Below the pieces are notes generated by a model, which saw only the letters and a list, made by a program, of their open reading frames with translations, was not told the origin of the DNA and did not search any database. A stretch of 64,000 nt of DNA from Latrodectus hesperus (lineage: Eukaryota > Arthropoda > Arachnida > Araneae > Theridiidae). Shown piece after piece: positions 57,179 through 64,000 of the stretch. The stretch spans positions 17,276,599-17,340,598 of the forward strand of contig CM075852.1 in the NCBI GenBank assembly GCA_037975125.1. The letters run 5' to 3'. Each line of letters begins with the position of its first letter. The stretch's first letter is position 1. The position numbers were made by a program, and so were the translations under genes.

Positions 57179-57355
57179 AGCATAGCTGGCAGTCAAATGG
57201 TTAGCGCTCTTGCCTTCGGTTTAACAGTTCGTGGGTTCGAATCCCACCTTGGGCATGGATGTTTGTAGTGGTTCGGAATCCACTTTAAACCGTAGATTCC
57301 GGTCTAATTAACCCTCGTGTGCAAAAAATGACCGTTGAGCGACAAACAAATCAAA
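57179..57355 (+). repeat. Intact SINE (AAACC-tail family) with target duplication
   Basis: Perfect 14-bp repeats TCAGTCCATACTTT (57165-57178 and 57356-57369) bound it. The B box GTGGGTTCGAATCCCACCTT is intact; the tail reads AAACAAATCAAA. Confidence 0.93.
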
Positions 57356-57369
57356 TCAGTCCATACTTT

Positions 57370-60319
57370 TCTTATCATTTTCAAATGATTGCAACTATTT
57401 TAGTTAGAATTTAAATGCTTTAGAGGAAATGCAATTTATAGGATTTTAAATCAAGAATAAAAATGATTAATTATAACAGATTCACCTTGTTTTTCCTGCG
57501 AAATAAGATTTTTTCGAAGCTTAGTTCATATCTTCGGGCAATTTAAAATCCTGAAACTTAAAATTAATTTTTAAGAAATAATTTCAATTATATCAGAAAA
57601 AAGGTTGAGATTTCCGATTATTAAATGCAAATTTTTCAGTAAAAATAATTTTTTTATCAATTTTCAATCTATTGTTCTTAATTTATTCTCCTTTATGAAA
57701 AACAAATGTTGCTATTATTTTAATATTTCTCCAGAGTTACTTTCAATTTGTTTCATACAATTTCTTTCGTAAATTTATTTACATAAATATTAATTTTACG
57801 TATGCTACATTTCATTAAAACTATTAAAACAATGTTTTTCATTTTTTAAAACAATTAAAACTTTGAAATATTGTATATTTTCTCTTATATATATGCTTAT
57901 AAAGAAACTTTAAACTTTTTGGAGTGATTAAAAATGTTATATACAAGACAATATTGAATAAATGTTACTTTTTGTATTAATAAACAAATAGCTTACACTT
58001 CATTTTTTGTATTTTGGTATCTATTATGTTGAAGGTAATATGTTTGCTTTATAAAATTTTTTTTTAAATTTTCTAACAATTTGTAAACATTATCAGATTA
58101 TCTGAACATTATCAGTGTAGCAATCTTTATCAGATTTTATGTTTTTGTAAAATTTCGATTGAATTATTTTTCAAATGATTTTTTCAATTCGAATGAGTAC
58201 TAATGAGTATTGAGGTGGCTTTATTATGTAATAAGTGGCAAGAAATAATTTTAAATTGAATCCGAATTTCTGTTCCTAACTTTTGCTTACTATATTATTT
58301 GTGATTATGCATTTAGATATTCCGCGTAAATATTAAAAATAGATAATACGTGTTTGTGTGTGACGCTCTAACATAAATTTAATAAAGTTCTATCTTTTTC
58401 ATATTTATCAAGCCTAGATGTTAAGGGAATTCTCCCGTGTTTTCTATTAAAAGGCTCAAATGTGAAAAATCTTGTTCTAGGAAAAAAATTTTAATATTAT
58501 CCAATTCCTTCCTAATCTTATATTTTGCTGAATTTTCTTGTGTATTTTGATGATTGAAGTGAGTATTTATATATCGGTAGCTTGTTAATGGCTATATAGG
58601 GAAGCATTAAATATATTAGAATTCAAGACATAAAATAATATTTTCTTTTCCTTTTCTAAAAATTAAATTTACCGATAGAATTTATGTCATCATTTTTTAT
58701 AAATTACCAGAAATTTTGAGGGTTTTAATATAATCAAACGTGAATAAAATAGAGCCAAACAAATTTATTCATAAATGTTTATCAGATTTACAGAAGATCG
58801 TTTAAATTTAGTCACATTCATTGCTTTAATCAATTAATGTATAAAAAAAGTTAAATTTGTGTTTTTAAAAAGGATTTTACAATTTTTTTAATATTGAAAT
58901 GATGCACATGAAATATGCCTTGGTAATTATTACAGTTCGGATTTTTCAATTGCATTAACTATGGAAAACTATATGATAAAAACTTTGAAATGGCTAATTT
59001 TGTGAAGAATCTTCATAAATTAAGTAATATGAAATGACTTATTGTGTGTATATTTAACTTAAAAAAATATCTAATACTTAAACTTCAATCATAAAGTTTA
59101 TGTAATTAAGTTACTCAAAAAATAAACAGAAAATAATTTATTCGTTGAAAAATTTGTATAATTAAGAAAATAATGCCACTCGCGCATATTTTTATATTTA
59201 TTTTATATAAAACTATGATTAAAAGATATTTACATATAATACTTATTAAATATAAATACAAAATGCAAGTGGGAATTATTAACATTCATTTATGAATATT
59301 AATTTGAATAAAGCAGAATGGTTGTGTATTTATGGTTATTACTTACTCTTCAATGGGTCAAAGTTTACTATTAACAATAATATCCTTAACAGATTGTATT
59401 GGAAAGAAAATTCAATAAATTTTAATAATAAATCTGCATTAAAATTTAAATTAGACATAAAATTTATATTTATTAATAATTATATAATATTTTATAAACA
59501 TTAAGAATTTTATAATTTTTATGATTTTAAACTTTGCAAAATAAATATTCAAACTTCTCACACATTAAAAAATCAGAAGTTTTTTATCCCTTCAATATTT
59601 AACAATTTTAGCAATCTTTACATGATTTTTCATTTATTGGATACTATTCAAGAAATATCTGATGATAGAATTATTACTTTTCTAATAATTCTGATTATGA
59701 TAATACAAATTACAAGAAAAAAATAATGATTGGATTATTACACTATGTAAATGAAGATATGCTTTATGTATTTCTCGTGTGTGTGAAAACAGATGTGTAA
59801 ATCTATCTTCGATATGATAATCTGCTGTAACAGAAATTAACTCGTGGTATTTTAACATGAAGCAATTTGGTTAAACCGTTTTATCTTAGAACAATGATTT
59901 AACAACTTCCATATTGCAAATAATTCATTACTAAGTTAGAGTTGTCTTGTACTAATGTAATAAAGTCTGGTTTAGTATAACACTTAAATACTACTAACGA
60001 TTAACGCTTTGAACTTCCAAGAAAAAAAATATTGGCAATTGGTTTGAAAGTTATCAGTTATTTGTATATCATGGAATGTAAGATTAAATTAATCAATGAA
60101 ATAGCATTTTTCCTAACATGTTTGATTTAAAGCATTTCATTAAGATATTTGTACAGGAAACTTTAAAAAATATATATTGTTCACAAGTGTGTGAAATGAC
60201 TTGTGAAGTAATGTGCTTATAATGCAGAGCATTTTCCGATTATACTGAATCACGCAATGTATTGGCGTTCTAGAACTCCTGTACATTTACAAAGTATGAG
60301 CATAAAATTTGAACAAACA
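57370..60319. other. AT-rich intergenic DNA downstream of the Iroquois gene
   Basis: No coding or repeat signature recognised. The 3' untranslated region of the - strand Iroquois gene must begin at 60319 and run towards lower coordinates; I could not decide between several possible polyadenylation signals. Confidence 0.45.
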
Positions 60320-61347
60320 TTAATGATCATTCTGCCTAAGGCCCGATTCTGGCAAGTCTTGAGATGTGATTATTTCTTGGTTTACAGAACAACACTTTTG
60401 CAATGTCTTATTGCACTGATTACTGTCAAATCTTTCGGTACCAAAGAATTCTGCTTTTGAGTGAGAATCCCTTTCCGAATATGGAATCATTTTGTCACAG
60501 TTTTGCAACACCGATGAGGGTGCTTCCATTGAAGGACCTTCAAATCCCATGGGAACTTTTGATTTGAAATGTTTGGTATCATACATAAAGTGTTCACCAT
60601 TCTCCCCTACGTTACGAGATGGAAAATCAACCACATATGCTGCGGACCTGTTATTTTCCATCATGCACGACCCCCTGCTTGCAGTTTTGATATCTTTGTT
60701 CTTAGGTGAGGCACAACTGGGCAAGAGATTTTCGAAAGAGTTAGTACAACCGAGTTCATTTACAGAATTGTTAATGGAGGATCTGTTACTACTGCAACAC
60801 AAATCGTTCACAGAATGAGCCAATGATTTATTATTGTAGCATTCTCCGTTGATGGAATGATTCAAATCTCTTGTCCTTGCATTTGGTGCAAATTCTCCGA
60901 ATGGAGATTCAGAACAAACGCCTAATTTGACTGGAGAGTTTTCATCATCCACCTTTTGTCCACCATCAGAGCAGAAGTCCATTTGACATGGCAAAAATGG
61001 CCTTCGGTTTATTGGAGGACTGTTCGAAGTGGCAGTCCGTGCCAAAGACCATATCTTAGGTCTGTGGTTTGAATCAAATCCAGGTGAAGTATCTGTGACG
61101 TAAGACGAAGATAAGTCTTTTTGTTCGCCTTTGCCGGATTGTTGGAACCCTGGATAACAAGAAGTTCGAGAAGGACTAGAACCGTCAGATGGAATGGAGT
61201 CTTCAGAAGAATGGCTTTGAGCTCTGTAGCAATCCAGTGCAAAAGAATCACAGGTTTTCAAAGGTCTTTGTTGCATAGCGTTTCCTTCAAATTCTGGTGA
61301 AAAAGGTTCTTTACCCACAAAAGTTCCGGGTTCCTGCTTTAAAAAGT
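60320..61347 (-). other. iro: Iroquois last exon with IRO box
   Basis: Open for about 342 codons to TAA at 60322-60320. The IRO box lies at about 61025-61063. Asn- and Ser-rich runs with repeated SVN/SIN motifs ([30 protein letters not shown]) occupy the middle. Confidence 0.87.
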
Positions 61348-61472
61348 CTGAAATAGAAAAATGCATCTCTTTTTATAACTTGCCATTTTTAAATGTTAGT
61401 AAGTTAATATTCAGTAAAAATATGATTTAATAAATATTCATGAAATAATTTAATGATTATTTAATTAATAAA

Positions 61473-61536
<64 letters not shown>

Positions 61537-62929
61537 GTATATCAGTATATAGATATATGAGATAAATATGTTTAAACTTTATGGGCAAATATTTTCAATT
61601 TCTCTAAATGAATTTATCACAACATAATTACTAAATTACTGTTTTACACTTTGCCTGATTAAACAAGAATAAAATTAATTCTAAAATAATAATGTAAACA
61701 ACTCATAGTATAAATTACATTATACATTTCCGGAATTTAAAATTTTGATGTTTTTTGTATATGTGTTATATATAATAAAATTTATGTACCATACTCTTGT
61801 TGTTAATATAGTAAAAAGTGTATAGCATAAGTATCTATCAAATACCAATAAAGGACTCGTAATTGACAGTGTGCAATTAATATTTCATGTTGCTATCGTA
61901 TAAATATGCAAATATGTAAAATAAACAGCATGAAATTAACATTTATAAATAAACAATATTTATGTACACCAGGACATTGAAAATTAAATTAAAAAATAGA
62001 ATAAAACTTGCAATATTATATGAAGAATTAAGCTTTAAAAACTTTATGCTCTTAAAGTAATTAAATTTAAAATTATATTTTTAAGTAAAAAACTATATAA
62101 ATCTGGCATTATTACTGTTCAAAATATTTAATTCCCTAAATAAAAAAAATATTTTATATGAATCAAAAAAAATTAACCCCAACACTAAAAATTAAACAAC
62201 GTACCCTATTTCTTGATGATTTACAATTAATATATCAAAATATTTTAGTGTTTTTTGTACTTGAATACTTTATGTAAAAAATTATATCGTGATTTACAGA
62301 ATTTAATAAGTATTTCTCTATTTTGATTATATAAATATTTATTGGAATTATCTTTATATTGTAAGTTGCTTTTATGTTGCTAAAACAGATGATAGTTTTT
62401 GCTCTGTTTTATTTAAATATTTATCAAACTTAATTAGAGGTATATTTTTAATTTTCATCGAAACTGATAAAATATAGATTTTAAACAATTAACTAACATA
62501 AAATTGAGTTTTTTCAATAAGTTCTAATTATCTGGTTAAAAATTTAATTTCGCAAGAAAACGCAGCTTCTGAGGTCTTTTCTATCACTTTTCCACATAAA
62601 TTAAATAGTCCTGTTGCAGCTTTTAGTCAAATTGTTTTTAATCGCACATTGCTTAGGTAAAAAATCGGTATTTCGTAACAAAGGATTAAAGAATGCTTTT
62701 CTTATTTATTTTTTCAGAATTAAGGGAATTAATAATATATTGACCATAAAAAAACGAGATGTCCCCCACCATTCAAACTGCCACAGTCGTCAGTGGTGTC
62801 ATCGGACTTTACGTCTCGCGGAGAACTGCTGTCCCTATCTTCTCCTTCGCTGGCCTTGTTCCTTGGCTCCCACGTCATCTTATTCTCTTTCTTCAGACGA
62901 CGGCGTGCGTTGGCGAACCACGTTGACAC
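60320..62929 (-). CDS. iro: Iroquois-class homeobox protein, C-terminal part
   Basis: Two - strand exons are visible: 62929-62770 and about 61347-60320. The first opens inside the homeodomain with helix 3, [17 protein letters not shown], and MTWEPRNK follows; [11 protein letters not shown] is characteristic of the Iroquois TALE homeodomain. An acidic stretch (about 20 residues on, [16 protein letters not shown]) follows, as in Iroquois proteins. The intron (donor G|GTGGGG, acceptor TCTATTTCAG) splits an Asp codon. The last exon encodes about 342 residues with the IRO box [13 protein letters not shown] and Ser/Asn-rich, low-complexity sequence after it, ending QNDH. Iroquois proteins are nuclear transcription factors that pattern the body wall, eyes and nervous system. 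Upstream exons with helices 1 and 2 lie beyond base 64000. Which paralogue (mirror or araucan/caupolican type) cannot be said. The first base of the last exon may be off by one. Confidence 0.9.
61348..62769 (-). other. Iroquois intron with (TA)n microsatellite
   Basis: AT-rich intron. A (TA)n tract of about 36 dinucleotides spans about 61473-61543. No other feature. Confidence 0.7.
61473..61543. repeat. (TA)n microsatellite
   Basis: An uninterrupted TA dinucleotide repeat of about 70 bp. Confidence 0.95.
62770..62929 (-). other. iro: Iroquois exon with homeodomain helix 3
   Basis: The acceptor on the - strand is CTCATTAG|GTGTCAACG. The exon is 160 nt: 53 codons plus one base, which joins AC from the next exon to make Asp. 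The reading would continue into intron sequence to a stop at about 62729, which confirms that splicing is required. Confidence 0.85.
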
Positions 62930-64000
62930 CTAATGAGAATGAAATATCTTTACATAAATCATTTAACACCGATCAACATCAATTACTACTAAAAAGATAC
63001 TAACGATGAAATAGTTCTTGTCTGACTTCAAATTTTTTATGAATTTTGAAACATTAAATTTTAAGTCATTTTCCTAATAATGGTTTAAAAAACTAAAATA
63101 CGAAACAGTTGGAAATTTCTGTTGGTACTGCCAAATTTTTTATAAGCCTTGTGAGTTTTCCCTAGATTTTTTTAGAGAAAGGTCCTAAGAACTATTTTTG
63201 GTGCTATCCTGGAAAATAACATCTGGCGAAAAAGGTATAACTTTGAACTGTAAAACATCTGAAAACATCATTAAATCAATACAACTATCTAGAATGAGAT
63301 GGGCAGGCCACCTCATGAGAATGAGTACAGAGAGAACACCAATAAAAGTCTTCAACACCACCTCTTTCTGAAATAGACCAAGAGGAAGACCCAAAAAGAG
63401 ATGGAAAGACTGCCTGGAAGAAGACTTCAACATACTTAAAGTCAAGAACTGGTGGTAAATTTCTAGAAAAGGGGCGGAATGGCAGAGACTTCTGAAGAAG
63501 GCCAAGGCCCACAAAGGGCTGTCGTGCCAGCTGATGATGATGAGTTTTCGCTAATTTATTTTCGTTTTGGCAACATGAACTTTCAAGCCAAACGAAAATC
63601 TTCATTGATTCAGATTTATAATGGATGTTATCATAACGTTCAACATAAATGATATAATAATTATAAACCTCGTATCATCCAAGCTTATATTGTAATTATG
63701 TATTAGCATCATTGTCTAAGGCACAGTGGACTGTCTTTCTCAACAACTTCAGAGCGATTAAATAGTAAATACATCTCATCGGATTTTAAGCGACTTGAAT
63801 ATTAACTGGCCGTAGGAATTTCAGAAATGAATTCGTCTTAATATCGTGGCGAATGAACGAGTACTTGTGGCGACGCCGTAAAAAATTTTGATGGATTTTT
63901 GCTGTAGTGCACACAGATTGCCTGCAAGTGCCAGAGCAGTTTTTAGGAAGAAGTAAGCGTCTCTTTATGAGTTAACCCTCGTTATTTTCTAATCTTTTAG
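62930..64000 (-). other. Iroquois upstream intron (to window edge)
   Basis: No homeodomain helix 1/2 coding sequence was found in this 1.07-kb stretch, so the intron inside the homeobox extends beyond the window. It contains a + strand LINE 3' end. Confidence 0.55.
63175..63546 (+). mobile_element. RTE-type LINE 3' end, inside the Iroquois intron
   Basis: On the + strand a nearly continuous frame gives the C-terminus of an endonuclease-reverse transcriptase: VLRTIFGAILENNIWRKRYN, then after a stop SRMRWAGHLMRMSTERTPIK, then RPRGRPKKRWKDCLEEDFN and AEWQRLLKKAKAHKG. RWxGHxxRM and RPRGRPKKRW blocks mark the C-terminus of RTE-clade proteins. The end is a (TGA)n simple repeat at 63530-63541. Two stops show it is decayed; the gene's own coding strand is opposite. 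Confidence 0.75.

Noticed and set aside
59292..59504. 70-codon Asn/Ile/Lys-rich frame
   Set aside because: The composition is what AT-rich DNA gives by chance; no conserved features.
63185..63605. Two overlapping - strand frames of about 110 codons
   Set aside because: They are the complement of an RTE-type LINE C-terminus on the + strand, where the family motifs are read.

Overview
The window reads as nuclear DNA from a chelicerate arthropod, most likely a spider. The DNA is strongly AT-rich, the genes are split by long introns, a single-exon MATH-BTB (TDPOZ) gene of the kind greatly expanded in spiders is present, and the rest is packed with tRNA-derived SINEs, RNase H-bearing LINE tails, Tc1/mariner elements and other DNA transposons. 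No bacterial-type gene organisation, tRNA gene, rRNA or CRISPR array is present. The species call is inference from gene families and repeat style.

Three host genes are supported. (1) An ankyrin-repeat plus SOCS-box gene (ASB family) on the + strand, with exons at about 3214-3384, 9019-10515 and 13642-13977; all splice junctions are phase 0 and give a 667-residue model. (2) A single-exon MATH-BTB gene on the - strand (25744-27189, 481 aa). (3) The 3' half of an Iroquois homeobox gene on the - strand (exons 62770-62929 and 60320-61347), carrying homeodomain helix 3 and the IRO box; its 5' exons lie beyond the right edge. These encode a probable Cullin-5 substrate adaptor, a probable Cullin-3 adaptor and a transcription factor, and there is no sign that they form a functional cluster.

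Between the genes lies a layered transposon record. 0-1.3 kb: a piggyBac 3' end with its TTAA site and a hAT-type MITE. 17.5-23 kb: a dead Tc1 copy, a mariner copy, and a 1986-bp PIF/Harbinger-type element with TTA target duplications. 27.5-29.3 kb: a BEL/Pao gag relic cut by a SINE. 31.3-32.2 kb: a roughly 84-bp minisatellite. 33.3-41 kb: several LINE 3' ends and a LINE derivative sitting in the loop of a palindrome. 42-44 kb: a pogo/Tigger relic and two SINEs. 44.7-47.8 kb: a Tc1 element with a second Tc1 element inside it. 47.9-50.7 kb: a mariner copy split by a LINE and a SINE. 51.7-52.9 kb: a LINE split by another LINE. 56.0-56.8 kb: a SINE that seeded a 174-bp tandem array.

I did not find a convincing new multi-gene system. 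The most unusual signals are architectural: a short LINE derivative with the same 5' end at two independent sites; a recurring design in which LINE and SINE 3' ends are a small hairpin followed by a simple-repeat tail; a 56-bp retroposed hairpin with its own target duplications; and tandem arrays nucleated on a SINE. No searches were run; family names rest on motifs, termini and target-site duplications read directly from the sequence.
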